Positions 1 to 11,128 of a stretch of DNA of 64,000 nt are shown here, piece by piece. The notes under the pieces are model-generated. The model had not been told where the DNA came from and did no database searches. It was given only the letters and a program-made list of their open reading frames with translations. A program made the translations under genes and the position numbers. Numbering within the stretch: position 1 is the stretch's first letter; every line of letters begins with the position of its first letter. Source of the DNA: Enterobacter hormaechei subsp. hoffmannii (lineage in GTDB: Bacteria; Pseudomonadota; Gammaproteobacteria; Enterobacterales; Enterobacteriaceae); NCBI RefSeq assembly GCF_001729745.1, contig NZ_CP017186.1, positions 744,001-808,000 on the forward strand, given 5' to 3'.

Positions 1-904
1 CGTCACCAATATCGAAGCTGACCATATGGATACCTACCAGGGCGACTTCGAGAACTTAAAGCAGACCTTTATTAACTTCCTGCACAACCTGCCGTTCTAT
101 GGCCGTGCGGTGATGTGCGTGGACGACCCGGTGATCCGCGAGCTGCTGCCGCGCGTCGGGCGTCAAATTACCACCTACGGCTTCAGCGAAGACGCTGATG
201 TACGCGTGGAAGATTATAAGCAGATTGGTGCGCAGGGGCATTTCACCCTGGCACGCCAGGATAAAGAGCTCCTGCATGTCACCCTGAACGCGCCGGGACG
301 TCACAATGCCCTGAATGCGGCGGCGGCGGTGGCTGTTGCAACGGAAGAAGGCATTGATGATGAGGCGATCCTGCGCGCGCTGGAAAGCTTCCAGGGAACG
401 GGCCGTCGCTTCGACTTCCTGGGTGAGTTCCCACTGGAGCCAGTAAACGGTAAGCCAGGTTCTGCGATGCTGGTCGATGACTACGGTCACCATCCGACGG
501 AGGTGGACGCAACCATCAAAGCGGCACGCGCGGGTTGGCCGGAAAAGAATCTGGTCATGATCTTCCAGCCGCACCGTTACACACGTACCCGCGATCTGTA
601 TGACGATTTTGCCAACGTCCTTTCGCAGGTCGATACCCTGCTGATGCTGGATGTTTATGCCGCGGGCGAAGCGCCGATTCCGGGCGCGGACAGTCGGTCT
701 TTATGTCGTACCATCCGCGGACGCGGTAAAGTGGACCCTATCCTGGTCCCCGACCCGGTGCAGGTAGCTGAAATGCTTGCCCCGGTCCTGACGGGTAACG
801 ATCTGATCCTGATTCAGGGTGCGGGAAATATCGGCAAAATCGCCCGTACCTTAGCTGAAATCAAACTGAAGCCGCAAACTCAGGAGGACGAGCGTCATGG
901 CTGA
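1..904 (+). CDS. murC: UDP-N-acetylmuramate--L-alanine ligase MurC, 5' truncated
   Basis: Cytoplasmic Mur ligase that uses ATP to add L-alanine to UDP-MurNAc, the first amino acid of the peptidoglycan stem. The frame is open from base 2 ([12 protein letters not shown]), a hallmark of the MurC central domain, so the gene enters from upstream and the ATG at 26 is internal. About 300 C-terminal residues are present: the end of the ATP-binding central domain and the C-terminal domain, with the DDYGHHPTE and [11 protein letters not shown] motifs and GAGNIGK near the end. The stop TGA overlaps the ddlB start by 8 bases (ATGGCTGA), so translation is probably coupled within the dcw operon. Identification is secure; only the N-terminal part is missing. 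Confidence 0.97.
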   Translation, partial: VTNIEADHMDTYQGDFENLKQTFINFLHNLPFYGRAVMCVDDPVIRELLPRVGRQITTYGFSEDADVRVEDYKQIGAQGHFTLARQDKELLHVTLNAPGRHNALNAAAAVAVATEEGIDDEAILRALESFQGTGRRFDFLGEFPLEPVNGKPGSAMLVDDYGHHPTEVDATIKAARAGWPEKNLVMIFQPHRYTRTRDLYDDFANVLSQVDTLLMLDVYAAGEAPIPGADSRSLCRTIRGRGKVDPILVPDPVQVAEMLAPVLTGNDLILIQGAGNIGKIARTLAEIKLKPQTQEDERHG

Positions 905-1817
905 TAAGATTGCTGTCCTGTTTGGCGGCACTTCCGCCGAACGCGAGGTTTCTCTGAATTCGGGCGCTGCCGTGCTGGCGGGCCTGCGTGAAGGTGGCGT
1001 GGACGCGCATCCGGTTGATCCGAAAGAGGTGGACGTTACGCAGCTGAAAGCGATGGGCTTCGATAAAGCCTTTATCGCGTTGCATGGCCGCGGCGGTGAA
1101 GACGGCACGTTGCAGGGGCTGCTGGAGCTGATCGGTATGCCGTACACCGGCAGTGGCGTGATGGCATCCGCTATCTCCATGGATAAACTGCGCAGCAAAC
1201 TGCTGTGGCAGGGGGCGGGTCTGCCCGTTGCGCCATGGGTTGCACTGACGCGCCGTGAATTTGAATTGGGCTTGTCGGACAGCGTTAATACACGCATTGC
1301 GGCACTGGGCTTACCGGTTATTGTGAAGCCTAGCCGTGAAGGGTCGAGCGTGGGAATGTCCAAAGTTGATAAAGCTGTAGATTTGGCTGACGCTTTAGCT
1401 TTGGCATTTCAACATGATGAAGAAGTTCTGATTGAAAAATGGCTTAGCGGGCCGGAATTTACCGTCGCGATGCTTGGTGAAGAAATTTTACCGTCAATTC
1501 GCATCCAACCCGCCGGAGTCTTCTATGATTATGAGGCGAAGTATCTCTCTGATGAGACGCAATATTTCTGCCCAGCTGGTCTTGAAGCACAACGTGAAGC
1601 GGAATTACAGTCTCTGGTGCTTAAAGCCTGGAATGTTTTGGGATGCCGAGGCTGGGGACGAATTGATGTGATGCTTGACGGTGACGGGCAATTTTATCTG
1701 CTGGAAGCAAACACGTCTCCGGGTATGACCAGCCATAGCCTTGTGCCGATGGCGGCGCGTCAGGCGGGAATGAGCTTCTCGCAATTAGTCGTACGTATTC
1801 TGGACCAGGCGGGCTGA
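897..1817 (+). CDS. ddlB: D-alanine--D-alanine ligase B
   Basis: ATP-grasp enzyme joining two D-alanines into the dipeptide that MurF adds to the peptidoglycan precursor; the target of D-cycloserine. The protein has 306 residues, the usual size. Visible motifs are [12 protein letters not shown] (about 63-74), [11 protein letters not shown] (144-154, with the ATP-binding Lys144 and Ser150 of the active-site loop) and the C-terminal [11 protein letters not shown]. It overlaps murC by 8 bases and is followed one base later by ftsQ. Codon use changes inside the gene: from about residue 156 to 250 it becomes AT-richer, with many CTT, TTA, GGA and CGA codons, while both ends look like their neighbours. 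This may be a recombination mosaic. The function call is secure. Confidence 0.97.
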   Translation: MADKIAVLFGGTSAEREVSLNSGAAVLAGLREGGVDAHPVDPKEVDVTQLKAMGFDKAFIALHGRGGEDGTLQGLLELIGMPYTGSGVMASAISMDKLRSKLLWQGAGLPVAPWVALTRREFELGLSDSVNTRIAALGLPVIVKPSREGSSVGMSKVDKAVDLADALALAFQHDEEVLIEKWLSGPEFTVAMLGEEILPSIRIQPAGVFYDYEAKYLSDETQYFCPAGLEAQREAELQSLVLKAWNVLGCRGWGRIDVMLDGDGQFYLLEANTSPGMTSHSLVPMAARQAGMSFSQLVVRILDQAG

Positions 1818-1818
1818 T

Positions 1819-2661
1819 ATGTCTCAGGCTGCGTTGAACACGCGCAACCGCGATGACGAAGAAGAATATTCTTCTTCGCGCCGGAGTAATGGAACGCGTC
1901 TTGCAGGGATTATCTTCCTGCTCGGGGTGCTGTGCACCGTGTTTATCAGCGGCTGGATGGTGCTGGGCTGGATGGAAGACGCACAGCGGTTGCCGCTGTC
2001 GAAGCTGGTAGTGACCGGAGAGCGTCACTACACGCGTAACGATGACATTCGCCAGTCAATTCTGGCGCTGGGGTCGCCTGGCACCTTTATGACGCAGGAC
2101 GTCAACATTATCCAGAGCCAGATTGAACGTCTGCCGTGGATAAAACAGGCGAGTGTCAGAAAGCAATGGCCTGATGAATTGAAGATTCATCTGGTTGAAT
2201 ATGTGCCGATTGCGCGTTGGAATGATCAGCATATGGTTGACGTAGACGGAAATTCGTTCAGCGTCCCGAGCGATCGTGTCAACAAGCAGAATTTACCGAT
2301 GTTGTATGGCCCGGAAGGCAGCGAAAACGAAGTATTGCAGGGTTTTCGTGAGATGGGGCAGGTGCTGGCTAAGGATCGCTTTACGTTAAAAGATGCTGCG
2401 ATGACGGCGCGCCGTTCCTGGCAGCTGACCTTAACGAATGGCATTAAGCTCAATCTTGGCCGCGGCGACACAATGAAACGTCTGGCGCGTTTTGTAGAAC
2501 TTTACCCGGTTTTACAGCAGCAGGCGCAGACGGATGGCAAACGGATAAGCTACGTTGATTTGCGCTATGACTCAGGCGCAGCAGTCGGTTGGGAGCCGGC
2601 TCCGGTCGAGGAACCTAATCAGCAACAAAATCAGGCACAGGTACAGGCAGAACAACAATGA
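1819..2661 (+). CDS. ftsQ: Cell division protein FtsQ
   Basis: Bitopic inner-membrane divisome protein that bridges early (FtsA/FtsZ/FtsK) and late (FtsL/FtsB/FtsW/FtsI) components through the FtsQBL complex. The 280-residue protein has a charged cytoplasmic N-terminus, one membrane segment at about residues 29-51, then a periplasmic POTRA domain beginning near [15 protein letters not shown] and a beta domain. The C-terminal tail is rich in Gln and Glu, a common variable end. The start lies one base after the ddlB stop, and the end overlaps ftsA by 4 bases (ATGA), which suggests coupled translation. It is close to the E. coli protein in length (276). Confidence 0.97.
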   Translation: MSQAALNTRNRDDEEEYSSSRRSNGTRLAGIIFLLGVLCTVFISGWMVLGWMEDAQRLPLSKLVVTGERHYTRNDDIRQSILALGSPGTFMTQDVNIIQSQIERLPWIKQASVRKQWPDELKIHLVEYVPIARWNDQHMVDVDGNSFSVPSDRVNKQNLPMLYGPEGSENEVLQGFREMGQVLAKDRFTLKDAAMTARRSWQLTLTNGIKLNLGRGDTMKRLARFVELYPVLQQQAQTDGKRISYVDLRYDSGAAVGWEPAPVEEPNQQQNQAQVQAEQQ

Positions 2662-3914
2662 TCAAGTCGACGGACAGAAAATTGGTAGTAGGACTGGAGA
2701 TTGGCACCGCGAAGGTTGCCGCTTTGGTAGGGGAAGTTCTGCCCGACGGTATGGTCAATATCATTGGCGTGGGCAGCTGCCCTTCCCGTGGTATGGATAA
2801 AGGTGGGGTAAACGACCTTGAGTCGGTGGTGAAATGCGTTCAGCGCGCCATCGACCAGGCTGAATTGATGGCAGATTGCCAGATTTCCTCTGTCTATCTG
2901 GCTCTTTCTGGTAAGCACATCAGTTGCCAGAATGAAATCGGTATGGTGCCGATTTCTGAAGAAGAAGTGACGCAGGAAGACGTTGAGAACGTTGTCCACA
3001 CGGCGAAATCCGTGCGTGTTCGCGACGAGCACCGTGTGCTGCATGTGATCCCGCAAGAATACGCGATCGACTACCAGGAAGGTATCAAGAATCCGGTCGG
3101 TCTGTCGGGCGTACGTATGCAGGCAAAAGTGCACCTGATCACATGTCACAACGATATGGCGAAGAACATTGTAAAAGCCGTTGAACGTTGTGGCCTGAAA
3201 GTTGACCAACTAATTTTCGCCGGACTTGCCGCGAGCTATTCCGTGCTGACCGAAGACGAACGTGAACTGGGCGTCTGTGTGGTCGATATTGGTGGTGGTA
3301 CAATGGACATGGCTGTCTATACCGGCGGTGCGTTGCGCCACACCAAAGTGATCCCGTACGCCGGGAATGTGGTGACCAGCGATATCGCTTACGCCTTTGG
3401 TACGCCACCGAGCGATGCAGAGGCAATTAAAGTGCGCCACGGTTGCGCGCTGGGCTCTATCGTCGGCAAAGACGAGAGCGTTGAAGTGCCGAGCGTAGGC
3501 GGTCGACCGCCGCGCAGCCTGCAACGCCAGACGCTGGCAGAGGTAATTGAGCCGCGTTATACCGAGCTGCTCAACCTGGTCAACGAAGAGATTTTGCAGT
3601 TACAGGAACAGCTTCGCCAGCAGGGTGTGAAACATCATCTCGCAGCGGGGATTGTATTAACCGGCGGGGCAGCGCAAATTGAAGGTCTTGCGGCCTGCGC
3701 TCAGCGCGTGTTCCATACGCAGGTGCGTATTGGTGCGCCGCTGAATATCACCGGTTTAACGGATTATGCTCAGGAGCCGTACTATTCAACGGCGGTGGGC
3801 CTGCTGCACTACGGGAAAGAATCCCATTTAAGTGGTGAGGCAGAGGTGGAAAAACGCGTCTCGGTGGGGTCGTGGGTCAAACGACTTAACACCTGGTTGC
3901 GAAAAGAATTTTAA
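2658..3914 (+). CDS. ftsA: Cell division protein FtsA
   Basis: Actin-like ATPase that tethers FtsZ filaments to the inner membrane and recruits later divisome proteins. The protein has 418 residues. The actin-family phosphate-binding motifs are visible: [15 protein letters not shown] near the N-terminus, [14 protein letters not shown] in the middle, and [12 protein letters not shown] towards the end. The C-terminal end ([14 protein letters not shown]) is the amphipathic membrane-targeting helix. The start overlaps the ftsQ stop (ATGA). A 62-base spacer containing a short inverted repeat separates it from ftsZ. Confidence 0.98.
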   Translation: MIKSTDRKLVVGLEIGTAKVAALVGEVLPDGMVNIIGVGSCPSRGMDKGGVNDLESVVKCVQRAIDQAELMADCQISSVYLALSGKHISCQNEIGMVPISEEEVTQEDVENVVHTAKSVRVRDEHRVLHVIPQEYAIDYQEGIKNPVGLSGVRMQAKVHLITCHNDMAKNIVKAVERCGLKVDQLIFAGLAASYSVLTEDERELGVCVVDIGGGTMDMAVYTGGALRHTKVIPYAGNVVTSDIAYAFGTPPSDAEAIKVRHGCALGSIVGKDESVEVPSVGGRPPRSLQRQTLAEVIEPRYTELLNLVNEEILQLQEQLRQQGVKHHLAAGIVLTGGAAQIEGLAACAQRVFHTQVRIGAPLNITGLTDYAQEPYYSTAVGLLHYGKESHLSGEAEVEKRVSVGSWVKRLNTWLRKEF

Positions 3915-3922
3915 TTTTTTAA

Positions 3923-3947
3923 GAGACCGGAGAGAATTAGCGGTCTC
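3923..3947 (+). other. Inverted repeat between ftsA and ftsZ
   Basis: GAGACCG at 3923-3929 pairs with CGGTCTC at 3941-3947 around an 11-base loop. It lies between the ftsA stop and the ftsZ ribosome-binding site (GGAGAGAGAG at about 3964-3973). It has no T-run after it, so a leader hairpin or processing site is more likely than a terminator. The function is unknown to me. Confidence 0.5.
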
Positions 3948-3976
3948 GGGCGACAGGCACAACGGAGAGAGAGATT

Positions 3977-5128
3977 ATGTTTGAACCTATGGAATTAACC
4001 AACGACGCGGTGATTAAAGTCATCGGCGTCGGTGGCGGCGGCGGTAACGCCGTAGAGCACATGGTGCGCGAGCGCATCGAAGGTGTTGAATTCTTCGCGG
4101 TGAACACCGATGCGCAGGCGCTGCGTAAAACGGCTGTTGGCCAGACGATTCAGATCGGTGGTGGCATCACCAAAGGTCTGGGAGCAGGGGCTAACCCGGA
4201 AGTGGGCCGCAACGCGGCTGAAGAAGATCGTGAAGCGCTGCGCGCTGCACTGGACGGTGCAGACATGGTCTTCATCGCAGCGGGTATGGGCGGCGGTACA
4301 GGTACCGGTGCAGCACCCGTTGTGGCGGAAGTCGCTAAAGATTTAGGTATTCTGACCGTTGCTGTCGTGACCAAGCCTTTCAACTTTGAAGGTAAGAAGC
4401 GTATGGCTTTCGCGGAGCAGGGTATCACCGAGCTGTCCAAGCACGTGGACTCTCTGATTACCATCCCGAACGACAAGCTGCTGAAAGTGCTGGGTCGCGG
4501 TATCTCTCTGCTGGACGCCTTTGGCGCGGCAAACGACGTGCTGAAAGGCGCGGTTCAGGGTATTGCTGAACTGATTACCCGTCCTGGCCTGATGAACGTT
4601 GACTTTGCAGACGTTCGCACCGTGATGTCCGAGATGGGTTATGCGATGATGGGCTCTGGCGTGGCGAGCGGTGAAGACCGTGCGGAAGAAGCCGCTGAAA
4701 TGGCGATCTCTTCTCCACTGCTGGAAGATATCGATCTGTCTGGCGCGCGCGGCGTGCTGGTCAACATTACCGCTGGCTTTGACCTGCGTCTGGATGAGTT
4801 CGAAACCGTGGGTAACACCATCCGTGCATTCGCCTCTGACAACGCGACCGTTGTTATCGGTACGTCCCTTGACCCGGAAATGAACGACGAACTGCGTGTG
4901 ACTGTTGTGGCCACCGGTATCGGTATGGACAAGCGTCCTGAGATCACCCTCGTGACCAACAAACAGACTCAGCAGCCGGTGATGGATCGTTACCAGCAGC
5001 ACGGTATGTCGCCTCTGACTCAGGAGCAAAAACCGGCTGCGAAAGTGGTGAACGACCCGACTCCACAAACGGCAAAAGAGCCAGATTATCTGGATATCCC
5101 GGCGTTCCTGCGTAAGCAAGCTGACTAA
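3977..5128 (+). CDS. ftsZ: Cell division GTPase FtsZ
   Basis: Tubulin homologue that polymerises into the cytokinetic Z ring at mid-cell. The protein has 383 residues (family 380-390). The tubulin signature GGGTGTG is at 105-111, with the T7-loop region at NVDFADVRTVM. After a variable linker (about 317-365) comes the conserved C-terminal peptide DYLDIPAFLRKQAD, the docking site for FtsA, ZipA, ZapD, MinC and SlmA. ZapD is also encoded in this window, at 10385-11128. Strong codon bias and a good purine-rich ribosome-binding site fit high expression. Confidence 0.99.
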   Translation: MFEPMELTNDAVIKVIGVGGGGGNAVEHMVRERIEGVEFFAVNTDAQALRKTAVGQTIQIGGGITKGLGAGANPEVGRNAAEEDREALRAALDGADMVFIAAGMGGGTGTGAAPVVAEVAKDLGILTVAVVTKPFNFEGKKRMAFAEQGITELSKHVDSLITIPNDKLLKVLGRGISLLDAFGAANDVLKGAVQGIAELITRPGLMNVDFADVRTVMSEMGYAMMGSGVASGEDRAEEAAEMAISSPLLEDIDLSGARGVLVNITAGFDLRLDEFETVGNTIRAFASDNATVVIGTSLDPEMNDELRVTVVATGIGMDKRPEITLVTNKQTQQPVMDRYQQHGMSPLTQEQKPAAKVVNDPTPQTAKEPDYLDIPAFLRKQAD

Positions 5129-5142
5129 GAATTGGCTGGAAT

Positions 5143-5171
5143 TTGGGGATTTGCGCTCTTTGTGCTAAACT
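5143..5171 (+). promoter_or_regulatory. Candidate lpxC promoter
   Basis: In the ftsZ-lpxC gap, TTGGGG at 5143-5148 and TAAACT at 5166-5171 are separated by 17 bases, as expected for sigma70. In E. coli lpxC also has its own promoter between ftsZ and lpxC. The boxes are imperfect, so this is a candidate only. Confidence 0.35.
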
Positions 5172-5208
5172 GGCCCACCGTTAGTGATATACACTCTCGG
5201 TTGGATAG

Positions 5209-6147
<939 letters not shown>

Positions 6148-6170
6148 CGGTTAAAGCCGTTTCGTAAGAA

Positions 6171-6222
6171 AAGCGACTGGTTCACCTGGTACTCTCTCCG
6201 ACCAGGGAAGCCAGTCGTTTTT
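6171..6222 (+). terminator. Terminator after lpxC
   Basis: AAGCGACTGG (6171-6180) and CCAGTCG plus a T-rich tail (6211-6222) form the outer stem, with CCTGGT/ACCAGG nested inside. This is a Rho-independent terminator closing the dcw cluster. Confidence 0.8.
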
Positions 6223-6427
6223 ATTTCTGCCCTTTCTGGATTTGTCTCTCTCACCCTTGGCCTATGTTGGGTGCCAAATAACGGTGTGTTCGCTGCATTA
6301 ATGACCGTTTTTACCTGCTGCAAGGTGTCATTCCTGCTGTCGTGTATTGGCTTTAGTGGTAATATCTGGGCGCTAAAAAAGAATAACTGAACTCAGCCTG
6401 CACTGGCGGGCGAACGTGGTGGAGCAA

Positions 6428-6931
6428 GTGAGCGGAATACTGACGCGCTGGCGACAATTTGGCAGACGTTACTTCTGGCCGCATCTCTTATTGGGGATGG
6501 TCGCGGCGAGTCTCGGCTTGCCTGTGCTCAGCAACAGCGCAGACGCGGCAACGCCAGCACGTTCCACGACGACCAAACACGATCTCACCACGCGGGTTAA
6601 CTTCACTAATCTCGCATGGCTTGAAGCCAGCCGTCGTCCCAATTTCTCCGTTGATTACTGGCAGCAACACGCGATTCGCACGGTTATTCGCCATCTGTCG
6701 TTCGCGATGGCGCCGCAGACGATGCCTGTTGCTGAAGAAACGCTGCCGGTCCAGGCTCAGCACCTTGCTCTGCTCGATACGCTCAATGCGCTTCTGACGC
6801 AGGACAACCAGCCGCCTGTGACCGTGTGTCAGACGGCGCAAACTGCTTTTGTTTCCCCCGCATCCTTCTCTGTTTCGACCTGGATTAGCCAGGTTCACGG
6901 CATCCGTGCCGGGCCTCAACGCCTCAGCTAA
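6428..6931 (+). CDS. secM: SecM secretion monitor, translational regulator of secA
   Basis: Exported regulatory peptide of 167 residues. It carries a C-terminal ribosome-arrest sequence: [17 protein letters not shown], fitting FxxxxWIxxxxGIRAGP exactly (Phe at 6866). When SecA fails to pull the nascent chain, the ribosome stalls here and opens the downstream RNA helix, which exposes the secA start. The N-terminus has an unusually long signal sequence whose hydrophobic core is [18 protein letters not shown] chose the GTG at 6428 because [12 protein letters not shown] matches the known E. coli start; upstream GTGs at 6416 and 6419 would add four residues. The middle (residues about 100-145) is divergent and slightly shorter than in E. 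coli, as expected for a region under little constraint. Confidence 0.95.
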   Translation: MSGILTRWRQFGRRYFWPHLLLGMVAASLGLPVLSNSADAATPARSTTTKHDLTTRVNFTNLAWLEASRRPNFSVDYWQQHAIRTVIRHLSFAMAPQTMPVAEETLPVQAQHLALLDTLNALLTQDNQPPVTVCQTAQTAFVSPASFSVSTWISQVHGIRAGPQRLS

Positions 6932-6982
6932 ATTAACCCTTTTTCAATACCTTAATTTATCTGCCCGACTGGGGCGTTTGAG
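6915..6982 (+). promoter_or_regulatory. secM-secA translational control helix
   Basis: CTCAACGCCTCAG at 6915-6927, the last codons of secM, pairs with CTGGGGCGTTTGAG at 6969-6982, just before the secA ATG at 6991. The 3' arm contains the secA ribosome-binding region. In E. coli this helix hides the secA start until a ribosome stalled on SecM disrupts it. Here pairing is good apart from one bulge and one mismatch. Confidence 0.85.
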
Positions 6983-6990
6983 AATTTATT

Positions 6991-9696
6991 ATGCTAATCA
7001 AATTGTTAACCAAAGTTTTTGGTAGTCGTAACGATCGTACCCTGCGCCGCATGCGCAAAGCTGTGAACGTCATCAACGGTATGGAACCGGCGATGGAGAA
7101 GCTCTCTGATGATGAACTGAAAGCAAAAACCGCGGAGTTCCGTGCGCGTCTGGAGAAAGGCGAAACCTTAGAAAGCCTGATCCCGGAAGCCTTTGCCGTA
7201 GTACGTGAGGCCAGTAAACGCGTGTTCGGCATGCGTCACTTCGACGTGCAGCTGCTGGGCGGGATGGTGCTCAACGAGCGCTGCATCGCGGAAATGCGTA
7301 CCGGTGAAGGTAAAACCCTGACTGCAACGCTGCCGGCTTACCTGAATGCGCTGACGGGTAAGGGCGTTCACGTTGTTACCGTCAACGACTATCTGGCGCA
7401 ACGCGACGCCGAAAATAACCGTCCACTGTTCGAATTCCTCGGCATGACCGTGGGCATTAACATGTCCGGCCTGCCGGCACCTGCGAAGCGTGAAGCCTAC
7501 AACGCGGACATCACCTACGGCACCAACAACGAATACGGCTTCGACTACCTGCGTGACAACATGGCGTTCAGCCCTGAAGAGCGCGTCCAGCGTAAACTGC
7601 ACTATGCGCTGGTGGATGAGGTTGACTCCATTCTGATCGATGAAGCGCGTACCCCGCTGATCATCTCCGGCCCGGCCGAAGACAGCTCCGAGATGTACCG
7701 CAAAGTCGACAAAATCATTCCTCACCTGCTGCGTCAGGAGAAAGAAGACTCCGATACTTTCCAGGGTGAAGGTCACTTCTCCGTGGATGAAAAAGCGCGT
7801 CAGGTCAACCTGACCGAACGCGGCCTGGTGAAAATCGAAGAGCTGCTGGTGGCTGAAGGCATTATGGAAGAGGGCGAGTCTCTGTACTCCCCGAGCAACA
7901 TCATGCTGATGCACCACGTAACGGCTGCACTGCGCGCGCACGCCCTGTTCACCCGCGACGTTGACTACATCGTTAAAGACGGTGAAGTCATCATCGTCGA
8001 TGAACACACCGGTCGTACCATGCAGGGACGTCGCTGGTCCGATGGTCTGCACCAGGCCGTGGAAGCGAAAGAAGGCGTGGATATTCAGAACGAAAACCAG
8101 ACGCTGGCCTCCATCACCTTCCAGAACTACTTCCGTCTGTACGAGAAGCTGGCGGGGATGACCGGTACCGCAGATACCGAAGCGTTTGAGTTTAGCTCCA
8201 TCTATAAGCTGGATACCGTGGTAGTACCAACCAACCGTCCAATGATCCGTAAGGATATGCCGGACCTGGTATACATGACCGAAGCGGAAAAAATCCAGGC
8301 GATCATCGAAGATATTCGCGATCGTACCGCGAAGGGCCAGCCGGTTCTGGTGGGGACCATCTCCATCGAGAAATCTGAAGTGGTGTCTAACGAGCTGACC
8401 AAGGCGGGCATCAAGCACAACGTGCTGAACGCCAAGTTCCACGCTAAAGAAGCAGATATCGTTGCGCAGGCGGGTTACCCGGCTGCCGTAACCATCGCTA
8501 CCAACATGGCGGGTCGTGGTACCGATATTATGCTCGGCGGTAGCTGGCAGGCCGAAGTGGCCGAGCTGGAAAACCCAACCCCGGAGCAAATCGCGCAGAT
8601 CAAAGCCGACTGGCAGGTGCGTCACGACGCGGTGCTGGCATCCGGTGGTCTGCACATCATTGGTACCGAGCGTCATGAATCTCGTCGTATCGATAACCAG
8701 CTGCGCGGTCGTGCGGGCCGTCAGGGTGATGCCGGTTCTTCCCGCTTCTATCTGTCCATGGAAGATGCGCTGATGCGTATTTTTGCCTCTGACCGTGTGT
8801 CCGGCATGATGCGTAAACTGGGCATGAAACCTGGCGAAGCGATCGAGCACCCGTGGGTTACCAAAGCGATTGCCAACGCCCAGCGTAAAGTAGAAAGCCG
8901 CAACTTCGATATTCGTAAGCAACTGCTGGAATATGATGACGTTGCCAACGACCAGCGTCGTGCAATCTATACCCAGCGTAACGAACTGCTGGACGTGTCC
9001 GACGTGAGCGAAACCATCAACAGCATTCGCGAAGATGTGTTCAAAGCCACTATCGACGCGCACATTCCACCGCAGTCTCTGGAAGAGATGTGGGATATCG
9101 AAGGCCTGCAGGAACGTCTGAAAAACGACTTCGACCTCGAACTGCCAATCAAAGAGTGGCTGGACAAAGAGCCTGAGCTGCACGAAGAGACCCTGCGCGA
9201 GCGTATCTACGAAACCGCGCTGGACGTCTATAAGCGTAAGGAAGAAGTGGTTGGCGCTGAGATGATGCGTCACTTCGAGAAAGGCGTAATGTTGCAGACC
9301 CTGGACTCCCTGTGGAAAGAGCACCTGGCGGCAATGGACTACCTGCGTCAGGGTATCCACCTGCGTGGTTATGCGCAGAAAGATCCGAAGCAGGAGTACA
9401 AGCGTGAATCCTTCTCCATGTTTGCTGCCATGCTGGAGTCGCTGAAGTATGAAGTCATCAGCACTCTGAGCAAAGTTCAGGTGCGTATGCCGGAAGAAGT
9501 GGAAGCGATGGAGCAGCAGCGTCGTGAAGAAGCTGAGCGTCTGGCACAGATGCAGCAGCTGAGCCATCAGACCGATGAGAGCGAAGCCGCAGCGGCAATC
9601 GCAGCGCAGACGGGCGATCGTAAAGTCGGTCGTAACGATCCGTGCCCATGTGGTTCCGGCAAAAAATACAAGGCGTGCCATGGCCGTCTGAGCTAA
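6991..9696 (+). CDS. secA: Preprotein translocase ATPase SecA
   Basis: ATP-driven motor that pushes unfolded preproteins through SecYEG. The protein has 901 residues, the same as E. coli. The Walker A motif is in [11 protein letters not shown] (about 102-112) and [15 protein letters not shown] carries the DEAD-type Walker B. The preprotein cross-linking domain, helical scaffold and wing regions follow. The C-terminus ends in the zinc-binding, SecB-binding tail [14 protein letters not shown]. Its start is regulated by the upstream SecM helix. A perfect palindromic terminator follows at 9713. Confidence 0.99.
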   Translation: MLIKLLTKVFGSRNDRTLRRMRKAVNVINGMEPAMEKLSDDELKAKTAEFRARLEKGETLESLIPEAFAVVREASKRVFGMRHFDVQLLGGMVLNERCIAEMRTGEGKTLTATLPAYLNALTGKGVHVVTVNDYLAQRDAENNRPLFEFLGMTVGINMSGLPAPAKREAYNADITYGTNNEYGFDYLRDNMAFSPEERVQRKLHYALVDEVDSILIDEARTPLIISGPAEDSSEMYRKVDKIIPHLLRQEKEDSDTFQGEGHFSVDEKARQVNLTERGLVKIEELLVAEGIMEEGESLYSPSNIMLMHHVTAALRAHALFTRDVDYIVKDGEVIIVDEHTGRTMQGRRWSDGLHQAVEAKEGVDIQNENQTLASITFQNYFRLYEKLAGMTGTADTEAFEFSSIYKLDTVVVPTNRPMIRKDMPDLVYMTEAEKIQAIIEDIRDRTAKGQPVLVGTISIEKSEVVSNELTKAGIKHNVLNAKFHAKEADIVAQAGYPAAVTIATNMAGRGTDIMLGGSWQAEVAELENPTPEQIAQIKADWQVRHDAVLASGGLHIIGTERHESRRIDNQLRGRAGRQGDAGSSRFYLSMEDALMRIFASDRVSGMMRKLGMKPGEAIEHPWVTKAIANAQRKVESRNFDIRKQLLEYDDVANDQRRAIYTQRNELLDVSDVSETINSIREDVFKATIDAHIPPQSLEEMWDIEGLQERLKNDFDLELPIKEWLDKEPELHEETLRERIYETALDVYKRKEEVVGAEMMRHFEKGVMLQTLDSLWKEHLAAMDYLRQGIHLRGYAQKDPKQEYKRESFSMFAAMLESLKYEVISTLSKVQVRMPEEVEAMEQQRREEAERLAQMQQLSHQTDESEAAAAIAAQTGDRKVGRNDPCPCGSGKKYKACHGRLS

Positions 9697-9712
9697 GAAC
9701 ATAACAAACCGA

Positions 9713-9739
9713 AAAGGCGCAGATATCTGCGCCTTTTTT
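9713..9739 (+). terminator. Terminator between secA and mutT
   Basis: The palindrome AAAGGCGCAGAT/ATCTGCGCCTTT runs into a T-run. The stem is perfect over 12 bases. It would reduce secA read-through into mutT, which begins about 12 bases later. Confidence 0.85.
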
Positions 9740-9753
9740 ATGGACGTGACATG

Positions 9754-10146
9754 ATGAAAACACTGCAAATTGCTGTCGGGATCATTCGCAACCCGCAAAA
9801 CCAGATCTTCATTACCCAACGTGCCGCCGATGCGCATATGGCCAACAAATGGGAATTCCCCGGCGGGAAAATCGAATCAGGTGAAACGCCGGAGCAGGCG
9901 CTGGTGCGTGAGCTTCAGGAAGAGGTGGGGATCACCCCGCTTGGCGCAACGCTGTTCGATAAGCTGGAGTACCAGTTTCCGGACAGGCACATCACGCTGT
10001 GGTTCTGGCTGGTGGAAAACTGGGAAGGTGAGCCATGGGGAAAAGAGGGGCAACCGGGTAACTGGATTGAGCTTCAGGCCAGCGATGCGGAAAAATTCCC
10101 GCCTGCCAATGAGCCTGTGATCCTCCGGCTGGTCGCACAACCGTAG
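9754..10146 (+). CDS. mutT: 8-oxo-dGTP diphosphatase MutT
   Basis: Nudix hydrolase that removes 8-oxo-dGTP from the nucleotide pool and prevents A:T to C:G transversions. The Nudix box is complete (GGKIESGETPEQALVRELQE followed by EVGI, about residues 36-59), with the catalytic REx2EE glutamates. Two adjacent ATGs occur (9751 and 9754). The second gives MKTLQIAVGI, matching the family N-terminus (E. coli MKKLQIAVG), for a protein of 130 residues. It is separated from secA by a terminator and ends in a hairpin shared with the opposite-strand yacG. Confidence 0.97.
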   Translation: MKTLQIAVGIIRNPQNQIFITQRAADAHMANKWEFPGGKIESGETPEQALVRELQEEVGITPLGATLFDKLEYQFPDRHITLWFWLVENWEGEPWGKEGQPGNWIELQASDAEKFPPANEPVILRLVAQP

Positions 10147-10175
10147 GCCTGCTAAGCGAAGCGCCAGCAGGCTTT
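10147..10175. terminator. Convergent terminator between mutT and yacG
   Basis: GCCTGCT (10147-10153) pairs with AGCAGGC (10166-10172), followed by TTT. It lies between the mutT stop and the end of the minus-strand yacG gene, so it may serve both. Confidence 0.65.
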
Positions 10176-10180
10176 AAATG

Positions 10181-10375
10181 TTACTGCTGGTTTTCGCTCC
10201 AGTCATCGCTATCCGAGAGATCGCCTTCGCTCGGAATGCGTTTCTCTTCCGCCGCCCATTCGCCCAGGTCAATAAGTTGACAGCGTTTGCAGCAGAATGG
10301 GCGAAATGGACTCACTTCTCCCCAGACGACAGTTTTCCCACAGGTTGGGCAGTTTACGGTGGTTACGTCAGACAT
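10181..10375 (-). CDS. yacG: DNA gyrase inhibitor YacG, zinc-binding
   Basis: Small zinc protein of 64 residues that binds GyrB and inhibits gyrase in E. coli. Four cysteines form the zinc site: CPTC (residues 9 and 12) and CCKRC (the first and last, at about 28 and 32), followed by the conserved [12 protein letters not shown] segment and an acidic tail. I start at the ATG at 10375, which has AAGGAG five bases upstream. The in-frame GTG at 10381 overlaps that ribosome-binding site. It is last in the minus-strand set coaE-zapD-yacG, a conserved trio. Confidence 0.95.
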   Translation of the reverse strand: MSDVTTVNCPTCGKTVVWGEVSPFRPFCCKRCQLIDLGEWAAEEKRIPSEGDLSDSDDWSENQQ

Positions 10376-10384
10376 CGGCACTCC

Positions 10385-11128
10385 TTAACAACAGGCCAGT
10401 TCAAAATCGAGGCGTTCCGGCACGGTGCCATGCTCACTGTCCAGCGGCATAAAGCGGATCGCGAAACGGCTTTTATGTCCGGAAATTTGCGGGTAAAGCT
10501 GCTCGCCAAGAGAGAGATTCAAACGCAGAAGATCGGCGTCGTCGCCGTTATCCTGATAAAAACCGTTGAGACTGGTCTGCTTGCGGAACGGGGCAGAGTT
10601 ACGCACAAGATCGAGGATCAGGGATAACGTTTGATTCATCGGCTCCAGACTGCCCATCCAGCTGTTTACCTGGCGATCGCGCTGTTCCTGCGGCATGTGC
10701 AGCCACATATGCAGCGTTGGAAGGTCAAAGCTACAGCAACCGCCCGGTATGCTCAGACGCTGACGCACCAGCGCAATCAGACGGTCCTCGCGTAAAAATT
10801 GTCCAACGCGCGGCGCGGCCATCAGCGTCGCGCTGCTGTTTTTTAGCTGCTGGCGTAAAGCGTCAATTCGACTTTTATCTACGCCCGGTACTTCGGCCCA
10901 GGCCTGTAATTTACGCTGCTGGCGCTCCAGCTCTTTCAACAGCTCAGTGCGGACATCGCCGCGTTCAATCACATCCAGCAGATCGCCCACGTTGCGGAAA
11001 AAATGCAGCGCGGTGGCATGATCGTTGACGGGCAGATGTTGTGAAAGTTGTTGAATAAGAAATTCTATGCGTAGCCAGGTACGCATTTTTTCGTTAAGCG
11101 GATGCTCAAAAAGGATATGAGTCGACAT
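10385..11128 (-). CDS. zapD: Cell division protein ZapD
   Basis: FtsZ-binding protein (formerly YacF, DUF1342) that bundles FtsZ filaments and stabilises the Z ring. The protein has 247 residues, identical in length to E. coli, and begins with the conserved [22 protein letters not shown] helix. It acts on the FtsZ C-terminal peptide, which is encoded in the same window at 3977. The start codon shares one base with the coaE stop (TAATG), so translation is likely coupled. yacG follows 9 bases after its stop. Confidence 0.96.
   Translation of the reverse strand: MSTHILFEHPLNEKMRTWLRIEFLIQQLSQHLPVNDHATALHFFRNVGDLLDVIERGDVRTELLKELERQQRKLQAWAEVPGVDKSRIDALRQQLKNSSATLMAAPRVGQFLREDRLIALVRQRLSIPGGCCSFDLPTLHMWLHMPQEQRDRQVNSWMGSLEPMNQTLSLILDLVRNSAPFRKQTSLNGFYQDNGDDADLLRLNLSLGEQLYPQISGHKSRFAIRFMPLDSEHGTVPERLDFELACC

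Noticed and set aside
7168..9837. An 889-codon open frame antisense to secA
   Set aside because: It is the complement of a strongly codon-biased gene; the translation is rich in His, Phe, Val and Gln as such shadows are, with no domain or ribosome-binding site.
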